Translations under genes and position numbers: made by a program
The notes under the pieces: generated by a model
What the model was told of the DNA's origin: nothing
Database searches by the model: none
What the model saw: only the letters and a program-made list of their open reading frames with translations
Assembly: GCA_052400665.1 (NCBI GenBank)
Contig: JBQTGK010000008.1
DNA: 64,000 nt
Direction: 5' to 3' (one strand)
Source of the DNA: JBQTGK01 sp052400665
GTDB lineage: Bacteria; Bacteroidota; Bacteroidia; Bacteroidales; Marinifilaceae
Shown: in pieces, positions 37,934 through 46,331 of the stretch
Numbering within the stretch: position 1 is the first letter of the stretch
Layout of the letters: each line of letters opens with the position of its first letter

Positions 37934-39259
37934 TTAATATCTTTTTTCCAATTCTGCTCCACGGAAATAATGCAGCAAAATCTCATCGTACTTGTATCCT
38001 TTTGCGCCCATTACTGCTGCACCAATCTGACAAAGTCCAACACCGTGTCCCCAACCAGCACCAATCAAAATAAATTTAGCAGGAATACCATTCTCTTCGC
38101 CAAGCTTATCCACCACAAATTCAGAACTATACAAGTGTGATTCTGAGAGAACTTTGCGGATTTCCAATTCTTTTCCTATTATCAAACTGCGTTTTTTACC
38201 CACAATTTTTAATTTGATTAATCGCCCCGATTCTCCTCTTTCAACAGGTATCAAATCCAGAATTTGTCCAAATTCTTTACCTGTTTTACGTTCTATTAAT
38301 TCTGATATTTCCCCTTGTGTGTAAGCTACTTCCCAACGATAAAAGTCCATGGTCTCTTGATCGTAATCGTTCAAAACCTGTGACAAAATTTCTTTATCGG
38401 TAGTATTACAAAATGCTTCGGGCGATGTTCTGATGAAACGATCGGCAGCAGCCTCATTTTTTAGGTTCATATCATATCCTGCCGGAATTTTCGGATTATC
38501 GATTACCGCTTGCAAATAGGTATGGTTTTCAGGTTCCCAAACATTTTCAAAAGTCTCAGCAACTCCACCACAACATTTCGAGAAGCGAGCATCGCAAACT
38601 TCACCTTCACTTGTTAACACCACTCCACGAGTAGCGTCAATAGCATCAACTACCAATTTTGTTGATTGCTTGGTAATGCCTTGATAACGCTGACAATGAT
38701 CATCTGCACAAACATCAAAATTCACATGATCTTCGCGATCGTACCAACGAATATACTCCTCATCGGTTTCAATAATACTTTGATAATTGGTTTCTGACTT
38801 TTTCAATTCAGCACCCTTTATTACCTGTGCTATTAACCAGGAACGAGAAATAATGGCATGAGCTTTCAACAATTCCATGCTACTGGTTGCACTCATTTCA
38901 GATGAAATAACGCTAATCAAATAATCTTCGAGAGAAAGAACATTAATGGCAGTCAATTTTTCATCTTCACAAATAAAATGCAACGCTCCTTTAAAACGCT
39001 GATCTTCTTTTCGCTCCCAATGAAATTTAATTCCAATCGTAACATCAAAAAGATCGAAAGATCCTTCTTCGTAAAATTTAGGATAGAAAATCAATTCTTC
39101 ATCTACAAGACCATCAAAAGCAATCATATTATTTATATAGCTAGCACTTTGCTTTCCCGTATACTCTTTTCCATTTTGCTTGAGTATGTAAATTCCATTT
39201 AAAGCAAATGAGATTTTAGGCTCGTACATGATGCCTACCCGTAATTGTGGCTCTTTCAT
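37934..39259 (-). CDS. SpoIID/LytB domain protein
   Basis: A 441-residue protein with the SpoIID domain in its central and C-terminal parts. It has the catalytic-type Glu in VISSEMSATSSMELLKAHAIISRSWL near residue 118, and the C-terminal GAGWGHGVGLCQIGAAVMGAKGYKYDEIL, which is diagnostic. SpoIID is a lytic transglycosylase acting on peptide-free glycan. No signal peptide is visible at the chosen start (MKEPQLRVGIMYEP) and no earlier ATG supplies one, so this copy may act on imported fragments in the cytoplasm. Several Cys/His residues (CADDHC, SKCCGG) are unusual. It leads the AmpG operon. Confidence 0.87.
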   Translation of the reverse strand: MKEPQLRVGIMYEPKISFALNGIYILKQNGKEYTGKQSASYINNMIAFDGLVDEELIFYPKFYEEGSFDLFDVTIGIKFHWERKEDQRFKGALHFICEDEKLTAINVLSLEDYLISVISSEMSATSSMELLKAHAIISRSWLIAQVIKGAELKKSETNYQSIIETDEEYIRWYDREDHVNFDVCADDHCQRYQGITKQSTKLVVDAIDATRGVVLTSEGEVCDARFSKCCGGVAETFENVWEPENHTYLQAVIDNPKIPAGYDMNLKNEAAADRFIRTSPEAFCNTTDKEILSQVLNDYDQETMDFYRWEVAYTQGEISELIERKTGKEFGQILDLIPVERGESGRLIKLKIVGKKRSLIIGKELEIRKVLSESHLYSSEFVVDKLGEENGIPAKFILIGAGWGHGVGLCQIGAAVMGAKGYKYDEILLHYFRGAELEKRY

Positions 39260-39330
39260 ATTATCGTTTATTTGACATTCTGTTTATGATCGTTTTTCTC
39301 ATATCTCCAGAATACTCTTTTAACAAATAT

Positions 39331-39343
39331 TTTGTATTACTTC
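39331..39343. promoter_or_regulatory. GntR-like half site before AmpG operon
   Basis: TTTGTATTACTTC shares TTTGTATTAC with the site at the GntR gene start and lies about 75 bases ahead of the SpoIID-like gene. AT-rich DNA makes chance matches likely, so this is a candidate only. Confidence 0.3.
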
Positions 39344-39368
39344 AAGTTTGATTTGAAGTAAAGGCTTT

Positions 39369-39615
39369 TTACAATTGCATTTTTCCAGTTACAATTGCAT
39401 TTTTCCGGTTACAATTCCAATTTTCCCGGTTACAATTCCAATTTTTCCGGCTACAATTCCAATTTTTCCGGCTACAATTCCAATTTTCCCAGTTACAATT
39501 CCAATTTTTCCAGTTACAATTCCAATTTTCCCGGTTACAATTCCAATTTTTCCGGTTGCAATTGCATTTTTCCGGTTGCAATTGCATTTTACCGGTTGCA
39601 ATTGCATTCTTTCGA
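39369..39615. repeat. 12-unit minisatellite
   Basis: Twelve head-to-tail units fill exactly 247 bases. Two 20-base units of type TTACAATTGCATTTTTCCRG come first, seven 21-base units of type YTACAATTCCAATTTTYCCRG follow, and three 20-base units of type TTGCAATTGCATTTTTCCGG close the array (the last decayed). There are no spacers, so it is not CRISPR. It lies between the DUF4922 gene and the promoter region of the SpoIID-AmpG operon. Apparent reading frames on both strands arise only because the unit lacks stop codons. Confidence 0.93.
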
Positions 39616-39652
39616 CTTACATTTCAATTCCTCCTTAGAAAATACTTCCCTT

Positions 39653-40651
39653 TTAGATTATATCCTCTTTTAGTAAAGCACATAGTTTCTTAAAGAAATC
39701 ATCATCAACACTAACTTGTTTGAAAATATCCACAATATCATTCGATGTTATTTTCTCAAAATCCTCCCGACGAGGAGTGATGAACACACCACCAAAATCA
39801 ACAGATGCAGGACTTATTAGCAATTGCTGTTCGCCTTCGGCAAAATATTGCGTTGGACGATGCAATTTTCGTGGAAACAAATGCATAATGTATTTACCAT
39901 CAACAAAAGAACAAATCGCATTTAGCATAGGTTCTTTTTCTTCTGGCTGCATAGCAGAAAAAGTTCTGTAAAAGACAGAAACCGCCTTCATCATTTCCTT
40001 TTCATTTTCTGATTCTATGGAAATCATCTTTCTCAGATAATTTGGGAAAGCCCTCATCTCAAGCTTTTCCGAATTAGTCAATAGTTCCGATTGTATTTTT
40101 TTTAAAACTGCATACTCTGTTTCTACAGGCATAAAGTCTTTGTTCCCTGCCTGAAAATGCATATGATCAGGAGCCGAAGCACCACATTTTGGTCCGTTGT
40201 AAAACAAAGTATACCCTTGCATGTTTTTAGCTAAAGACAACATTCCTGAAACATTCTCTTCAAAATTCTGATCAACATGATTGACTTTTGGAATAGTAAA
40301 GTGTTGTGGAATGATTGGAAACGGATTTACCAAAATCACAAAATCATCGCCTTGAGCAATCCCCCCCTGTTCTTTAGGGAGTTTATCGAGACACAAAAAA
40401 CAAGCCCGATTTTCGATACTCTTTTGATCTACTTTTGCTGCAGATGATCTTATTCTTTCAGGATTGAACTGAACTTTAATCTTGTACCCATCGAATTGAA
40501 ATTCTTTTTCTTCAACTTTTTCCAGTCCTTTATAATTTCCTGTTGCAAGCGGCCAATCGCTCACCTGCTGATTCAAAAAATCACTTAATATTTTAACAGA
40601 AGATTTCTCTTTCAGTAAATTTTCTAATTTATCGATGCTGTTTACATTCAT
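39653..40651 (-). CDS. DUF4922 HIT-like phosphorylase/transferase
   Basis: A 332-residue protein of the DUF4922 family, which belongs to the HIT/GalT-like nucleotidyltransferase and phosphorylase fold. The HIT-type triad appears as APDHMHFQAG near residue 163 (H-x-H-x-Q). A CFLC pair near 84 may bind zinc, as in GalT. It has no signal peptide. The substrate is unknown; a nucleotide-sugar reaction would fit both fold and neighbourhood. It is the last gene of a run starting at the nagB fusion and follows the DUF1460 gene by 30 bases. Confidence 0.8.
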   Translation of the reverse strand: MNVNSIDKLENLLKEKSSVKILSDFLNQQVSDWPLATGNYKGLEKVEEKEFQFDGYKIKVQFNPERIRSSAAKVDQKSIENRACFLCLDKLPKEQGGIAQGDDFVILVNPFPIIPQHFTIPKVNHVDQNFEENVSGMLSLAKNMQGYTLFYNGPKCGASAPDHMHFQAGNKDFMPVETEYAVLKKIQSELLTNSEKLEMRAFPNYLRKMISIESENEKEMMKAVSVFYRTFSAMQPEEKEPMLNAICSFVDGKYIMHLFPRKLHRPTQYFAEGEQQLLISPASVDFGGVFITPRREDFEKITSNDIVDIFKQVSVDDDFFKKLCALLKEDII

Positions 40652-40681
40652 TTTGTTGATTGTAATTTATTTTAGAATCTA

Positions 40682-41560
40682 TCACTTTAGGCGGGCCACC
40701 ATAATTCCCGATTGATATTTACTGTGCATGAGCATTTCTGCTAAAGGAATATCCGATATCACTACTTTTTTAGCTTTACTCGAAGCATGAATTAAATGCA
40801 ACCTGTTATTCACATGAATCGCAATACCAACATGAGAAATTTCCAGTCCTTTTATTTTTGTGGTAATTGCGATTAAATCTCCATTTTCAATTTTATTCTC
40901 TACCACTGCAATATTCTCTTCGGGAATAAAAAACAATTCTCTTTTATTAATAGCATCTTCACTCTTGCGAATTATATTTACTAAAGAAGTATCAGCTTTT
41001 AAAGCCTCATAACTATTAATATGAGTACTCATAAAATTGATGTGCTTTTGATAGTTAACACCACCTATTTCTTGTGTGATATCTTTAAGAATTCCTTTTT
41101 TCTGATTGTAAAAAATCCAATCTGTAAAGTAATGAAGACGCGAAGTATAACCAGCAATCTTGCCTTTTTTATAACGAATAAATTCCAGTTTATTCAAAAA
41201 ATCTTTGGCATTAAAATCCTGTTTCCCCGATATTTCTGATAAAACAACTACATTTTCGAGCAAAGTAGTACAATCCAGTCCTCTTAAATTTACACGCAGA
41301 TTTTCCTCGCCTTCGGTTTCGAGGGTTCCACCCACATAGGGAGTTTGCAGGAACATTTTAGCTATTGCTATGCTTCTTTCATTTATTTCCTGATTGTACA
41401 AGCTTTTACTTTTTACAATATCTTTTATGGAATTAAAAATTGCCTGATCGATAGAATCTTCCAACTGAATTCTCGCAGTATCCTGCTGTTTTTCGGCATT
41501 TCCTTTACACGAACAAAAAGCAAGCGAAATTAGAAGTAGATATAAACCAATTTTCCTCAT
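40682..41560 (-). CDS. DUF1460 amidase-like lipoprotein
   Basis: A 292-residue lipoprotein (SLAFCSC, lipid Cys at 17 or 19) of the DUF1460 family, which has an NlpC/P60-like cysteine peptidase fold and is annotated as N-acetylmuramoyl-L-alanine amidase-like. The probable nucleophile is Cys in LRGLDCTTLLENV near 95, and the His is in EISHVGIAIHV near 240. It would strip peptides from muropeptides in the periplasm. It belongs to the leftward run of peptidoglycan genes. Confidence 0.82.
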   Translation of the reverse strand: MRKIGLYLLLISLAFCSCKGNAEKQQDTARIQLEDSIDQAIFNSIKDIVKSKSLYNQEINERSIAIAKMFLQTPYVGGTLETEGEENLRVNLRGLDCTTLLENVVVLSEISGKQDFNAKDFLNKLEFIRYKKGKIAGYTSRLHYFTDWIFYNQKKGILKDITQEIGGVNYQKHINFMSTHINSYEALKADTSLVNIIRKSEDAINKRELFFIPEENIAVVENKIENGDLIAITTKIKGLEISHVGIAIHVNNRLHLIHASSKAKKVVISDIPLAEMLMHSKYQSGIMVARLK

Positions 41561-41658
41561 TTTCTTAAAATTACATCGATTTTTAATTTGTCAATTCTGA
41601 AACAAAACAAAAGCCATAGGGCTATTTTAACCCAAAAGACTTCTGAAACACTAACTAT

Positions 41659-43113
41659 CTATTTTACTAATAATTTTCTGGCTTTTAGTTCAATTGTACG
41701 AACCCTATCCTTGTATGTATTATGAACATTCATTTTTTCAATATCCAAAGAAGCATCAGAATTATCATCCCAACGGCGACACAAATAAACAGGATTATAA
41801 ATTCTACCAATCTGATATCTACGGGAAATTGCCAAACCCAGGGCATAATCTTCACCATAATTTACATTTGGAATTGGATTTTTACGCAATACCGGAGTAT
41901 AAAAAGCACGAGGTGCACCCAAACCATTTATACGAAGAGCATTGTTTCGTCCATTTTCGGGAGTCCATTCTTTGTGATCGATAATTCCGGGAGGAATTTC
42001 TTCCAGTTTAAAATTCACCATCTGATATGTTCCAACTACCATGGCACAATTTTCTCTGTAAAATGCATCAACCACCTGCTGAATTGTTGTATCGTTAGCA
42101 TACAAATCGTCGCTATCCAATTGAATTGCGAACTTACCACAAGCTTTGTTGTTTACAGCCTCGTTCCAGCAACCGCCAATTCCCAAATCTTTTCTTTCTG
42201 GTATAATATGAATTATTCGCTTATCCTGAGCTGCATATTTTTGAATAATTTCTGTTGTTCCGTCGGTAGAATAATTATCAACAATAATTAAATTAAAATT
42301 AACATTTGCTTTCTGTGTAAGAACCGATTTTATGGCATCTTCGATTGTTTTAACGCGATCACGAACTGGTATTACCACCGAAGCCTCTACTTCAAAATCT
42401 ACTTCGTTAAAAGCTACATCGGCAAATTTAGGTTCGAGATAAGCACCAATTCTTTTTAGATGCTCGGTACAAGCCTCTTCCATTTCAATTTGCACAGCGC
42501 GATTCTTAGGATCTACATAATCGAAAATTTTCTCTCCCGATTTTCTGGTATCCAATTCTTCTTCGGTGTACAAAACTTCTGGTATTCTCATAAACTCAGC
42601 ACGATTTGCAACCGCCAAACGAAGAGCATATAAACCAGCATGTTCATATTTTTTATTTACATCATTTACAGCTTCTTTCAATACACCTGCATCATAAAAA
42701 AGTACCGATCCAAAATTAAAATCATCTCTCAAACTACCTTCCTGATAATCAATCACCGGCAAATTTTCTACTACTCCTTCTTTAATTGCTCTGTAATTTG
42801 AATACACCAAACCTGTGTTTGTATCGCTTGCCACCTGATAAAAACGTTCCAATGCCAGTTGCCCCATAGTTAAGGCACTTGTTTTGGTGTAGATAAACAC
42901 ATAAGCAGAATTTGCTTTCTCGGCAATCAAATGAATTGTTTTTCCTTTGGTTAGATCGTCGCAATTCAGAATTGTAGCTCCTTCTACTTCTTCTGCATTA
43001 TTTCCCACAATAAAAATATTTGCAACCAAAGCTGACTTCCTTAATTCGTTTACCGTAATAAGGGTTTCTTCTTTTGTCCCAAATGGGATAAAACATGTAA
43101 TTTTAGCACTCAT
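41659..43113 (-). CDS. Family 2 glycosyltransferase, two GT-A domains
   Basis: A 484-residue cytoplasmic protein. The C-terminal half is a standard GT2 domain: SVVIPVRDR near 245, VDNYSTDGT near 275 and the DxD-type QLDSDDLYAN near 330. The N-terminal 200 residues look like a second, degenerate GT-A fold (ITCFIPFG, TGLVYSNYR, FGSVLFYDAGVLKEA) without a clear DxD. Acceptor and donor are unknown. Its place between an amidase gene (22 bases upstream) and a DUF1460 gene is unusual for a transferase in a catabolic run. Confidence 0.82.
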   Translation of the reverse strand: MSAKITCFIPFGTKEETLITVNELRKSALVANIFIVGNNAEEVEGATILNCDDLTKGKTIHLIAEKANSAYVFIYTKTSALTMGQLALERFYQVASDTNTGLVYSNYRAIKEGVVENLPVIDYQEGSLRDDFNFGSVLFYDAGVLKEAVNDVNKKYEHAGLYALRLAVANRAEFMRIPEVLYTEEELDTRKSGEKIFDYVDPKNRAVQIEMEEACTEHLKRIGAYLEPKFADVAFNEVDFEVEASVVIPVRDRVKTIEDAIKSVLTQKANVNFNLIIVDNYSTDGTTEIIQKYAAQDKRIIHIIPERKDLGIGGCWNEAVNNKACGKFAIQLDSDDLYANDTTIQQVVDAFYRENCAMVVGTYQMVNFKLEEIPPGIIDHKEWTPENGRNNALRINGLGAPRAFYTPVLRKNPIPNVNYGEDYALGLAISRRYQIGRIYNPVYLCRRWDDNSDASLDIEKMNVHNTYKDRVRTIELKARKLLVK

Positions 43114-43135
43114 TGTATGTATATTTTTTATTATT

Positions 43136-46100
43136 CTATTTTTTAAAAAAATTGAATATCTGTTTCATCAACTCATTTTTGTCTTCTTTAGAACCTATGG
43201 TTTCAAAAGGAAAACCCAAAATTATTGACTGATATTCGCCATCGTAAACGACTCCGGCACTTTTGGAATTTTTACTATATCGAAGAAACACTTTTGCATT
43301 TTTTCCAACGGGCTCAATTGCATCGGGTGCTTCCACCTTGTATATTTTTGGATTATATTCTGTTGTAAACTGGTATTCTCCTTTAAAATTATTTCTTACT
43401 CCGTTTGGATGTGAGAGTAAGCCAGATTTACTTGCATGATTGGTTCTGAATAAAAAGTGTAATTCTTTACCTGCAAATTCTCTTGCTAAAGTATCTCCAC
43501 ACAATTGTATGTCAGTGCCAACATAAGCTCCACTCATTATTAGTTTGGCATTATCGCCGGCAATGTACTTTCTTATTGCCTTACACATTTTAGGCGTATA
43601 AATGGTAAAATCTTTATTCTCTAAACCATAAATTCTCTTTGTAGTTTTTTCCTCACCAAATATCAAATCCAAAGCTGAATAATTTTTCTCATTCCAGTTT
43701 CCTGATTCAAATGCTTCATCGCTCATGGAAACAAAACCATATCCCGCAGCTTTTATTGCTTCACCATGCACATAAGGATAATCAAAAGTATTTCCAGGAA
43801 TAATTTTATCTTCCATATTAGCATAAGAAGAACCGTGTCCCGGTGCATCATCGTCGAGCCATAGTGATTCTCTATTGAAATCGTACTGATCTCCAACGTA
43901 AGCAATATTTCTTTTATAGGATACCCCTTCATCTTCAGCACTCATAAAACCAGCAAATTTACCATTATCGAATCCCTGCGGAGCAGCCACACGATCGAAA
44001 CCATTCACTATAAGAACAGGTTTTTCTCCATTCTCTGATTTACAGTAAGCCAATATCTCGGAAGGAAAACTTTCACCTCCATCATTCAAAGCTGTAATCT
44101 TAAAACTATAAATCACATTTGTTTCCAAATTTGAAATTTTTATTTCGTTTTGATTGCTTATTTGCCCATTATTAAAAGCTCCATTATTCTTTCGGGTATA
44201 AATTTTATAATTCTTAGCAACTGCACTTGGTTCCAAAGGATCCTCAACCGATTTCCATCTCAATAGAATTCCCTCATCCGTTTCATCAATTCTAAAATTA
44301 GTAACAGGCAAAGGCTGAACCACATAATCTTTACCATCCTGATTCGATAAAAATTTCAAAATTCCTTTGTAGTAAGCTCTGCCTACATCAAATTTAAATT
44401 TTGGATCCATTGCCTGATACATATCTGCAAAATTCTGATGAGATAACATTTCGGAAAGCATGGTTGGTACTTTAGGTCGGTATGCTTCGGAATATTGTTT
44501 GTTCCACATTCCTCTGCGTCTCCATTTAGGCTCATACAGTTTCCTTAAATCTTCTACAACCTGAGTTTGTACAATATCTACCAAATCACGACTGGCCCAC
44601 TTCGATTGTCCGTTAGGAAAACAAGTATCACCCCTGGTAGTATTATAAATTGCCAAACTACCTATAATATCATCGTTTTTCGTAATACCTGCATCGGTAT
44701 GAAAAGCCAAAGCCATATCAATAGGAATACTTAAACCTTTTGCATCAACATTTTTGGTTGGCCCCGCAGGAGCTCCCATTAAATAGTCAACCCATTCTCC
44801 ACGACTCATATAATCATCTTTGTAGTCGGTTTTGCCATTTTCACGTTTTTGAAATTTTGCAGCCTCTTTACCTCTATTACTATAATCGGCTTTATAGTCT
44901 TTATTAATACTATAAACAATTGAATCGGGCATTCCGGCATATTGCAAATAGTAACGTGCTGCTTCATGATACCTTGGGCGATTACTGGTATATTTCTGCC
45001 ATTTTGCAGAGTCCATATTAAAAGTTAAACGATCTCTTTCCTCTTTTAATTCATCCAATTCATCTTCTTTACCACGAGCGATATTTCCCATTCCTCCTCC
45101 AAAACGAACAGCATCTGCCGAAACCCAATTCCCCTGTTCGCTACTCTGATTGCTTAATTCTAGCATTCCTTTGTCTGGATTTTTTCCTTTCTCGAACAGG
45201 AATGTTCCCAAATAAATCCAGGTTTTCCCACCCATGCTTTGGTTGACTATAAAATCGGTAGTACCACCTGCATAATGAAGCGTATAATGAGCATCTGTTA
45301 CATTATCATCATCAACAGAGTAAGATATGTAAACTGCATATTCTCCTTTTTCGGGAATTAAAGGGATGTATTGAACTTTAGATTTGGGTATTTTCTTCGC
45401 TTCAATCTGACTACTTTCACCCAGGTTAAATGGATTTTCTCCCTCCAGATAAAACGGATATTTATTAGCAAATCCTTTTTGTCGATTCTGCTCCCAATCG
45501 CCAATTTCGATATATTCCGATCCTGAAGACGACCAATCTTTATCTACTATCACCTCATTTTTTTGAACATCTCGCTCGCGGGGAAAAAGAGTAATTGCCC
45601 CTGCGTTTTCGAGCATTGGAGCGATATAAGGAACCATAAATTCCATGGTCCACATGTCTTCTACACTTGTGAAAACTCTGGCTCTTTGCCATTCCCACCT
45701 ATCCAAAGTATTTTCGTAATACCATCCGTGAGAATGCCATAAGGCAATATGCTTTCCTTTTAATCCTTTAATTACATTTTTATTTTGTCTTCGAATTAAT
45801 GGCTTTACACTATCACGCATAGGACTTAACCTATCATTTGCTATGTTATTTTCCCGATAGAAATTAGGAATAAGGTCATCAATTTTAACTCCCATCGACT
45901 CTATTTTAACAGAATAATCTCGAAATCTTCTTCCTAAAATTTCTTTCAGTTTAAATTTGTATTGCTCAACAGTTTTCGGTCGAAATGGAATATATGAAAA
46001 GCTTGAATTCATATACACAACAATTTCTTTTTCCTGAGAATTAAAATACAAGCTATCTGCTTTAAATCGATAAGCAACCCCCTTCGAAGCCTGATTTGCA

Positions 46101-46249
46101 AACTCTGTGGCAGCTTTTTCAACTTTTCGTTTTTTTCGCTGCGATTTTTTGGCAGCCTGAGAATTAAAGCTCCCTATCATTAAAGCTGCAGTTAGAACCA
46201 AAATCTTTACAAAAGCCTTGTTTACAATCAAATTTAAAACTGAGTTCAT
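43136..46249 (-). CDS. Multidomain amidase with golvesin-like domain
   Basis: A 1037-residue exported protein with an N-terminal signal (about 12-32). Amidase_3-like zinc-site blocks are dispersed: HIALWHSHGWYYE near 170, LAFHTDAG near 516 and PTMLSEMLSHQNFADM near 596. This suggests an N-acetylmuramoyl-L-alanine amidase core interrupted by a golvesin-C-like beta domain at about 300-390 (EYAVYISYSVDDD, WIYLGTFLFEKG). A fibronectin-III domain covers about 655-745, and a C-terminal domain of about 290 residues follows. Similar proteins are sometimes labelled xanthan lyase, which I think is misleading. It follows the nagB-fusion gene by 82 bases. Confidence 0.72.
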   Translation of the reverse strand: MNSVLNLIVNKAFVKILVLTAALMIGSFNSQAAKKSQRKKRKVEKAATEFANQASKGVAYRFKADSLYFNSQEKEIVVYMNSSFSYIPFRPKTVEQYKFKLKEILGRRFRDYSVKIESMGVKIDDLIPNFYRENNIANDRLSPMRDSVKPLIRRQNKNVIKGLKGKHIALWHSHGWYYENTLDRWEWQRARVFTSVEDMWTMEFMVPYIAPMLENAGAITLFPRERDVQKNEVIVDKDWSSSGSEYIEIGDWEQNRQKGFANKYPFYLEGENPFNLGESSQIEAKKIPKSKVQYIPLIPEKGEYAVYISYSVDDDNVTDAHYTLHYAGGTTDFIVNQSMGGKTWIYLGTFLFEKGKNPDKGMLELSNQSSEQGNWVSADAVRFGGGMGNIARGKEDELDELKEERDRLTFNMDSAKWQKYTSNRPRYHEAARYYLQYAGMPDSIVYSINKDYKADYSNRGKEAAKFQKRENGKTDYKDDYMSRGEWVDYLMGAPAGPTKNVDAKGLSIPIDMALAFHTDAGITKNDDIIGSLAIYNTTRGDTCFPNGQSKWASRDLVDIVQTQVVEDLRKLYEPKWRRRGMWNKQYSEAYRPKVPTMLSEMLSHQNFADMYQAMDPKFKFDVGRAYYKGILKFLSNQDGKDYVVQPLPVTNFRIDETDEGILLRWKSVEDPLEPSAVAKNYKIYTRKNNGAFNNGQISNQNEIKISNLETNVIYSFKITALNDGGESFPSEILAYCKSENGEKPVLIVNGFDRVAAPQGFDNGKFAGFMSAEDEGVSYKRNIAYVGDQYDFNRESLWLDDDAPGHGSSYANMEDKIIPGNTFDYPYVHGEAIKAAGYGFVSMSDEAFESGNWNEKNYSALDLIFGEEKTTKRIYGLENKDFTIYTPKMCKAIRKYIAGDNAKLIMSGAYVGTDIQLCGDTLAREFAGKELHFLFRTNHASKSGLLSHPNGVRNNFKGEYQFTTEYNPKIYKVEAPDAIEPVGKNAKVFLRYSKNSKSAGVVYDGEYQSIILGFPFETIGSKEDKNELMKQIFNFFKK

Positions 46250-46331
46250 ATCTCTGAAAAATCAATATAATTATATCCAAAAATGAAAACCCGGACAGTG
46301 TATTATCTGCCCAGTTAATTCATTTATAAAT

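Noticed and set aside
39369..39615. Possible CRISPR array
   Set aside because: Units are 20-21 bases head to tail with no unique spacers and no cas genes nearby.
39369..39638. Open frames of 72-92 codons on both strands across the minisatellite
   Set aside because: They exist only because the repeat unit has no stop codons; several frames on both strands are open at once and none has a plausible start or homologue.
41722..42291. 189-codon plus-strand frame in the glycosyltransferase gene
   Set aside because: It is antisense to well-conserved GT2 motifs, with no leader or family signal.
43136..46249. Xanthan lyase, a label often given to such proteins
   Set aside because: The visible motifs are amidase_3-like with a golvesin-type domain and an FN3 domain; no polysaccharide lyase signature was seen.
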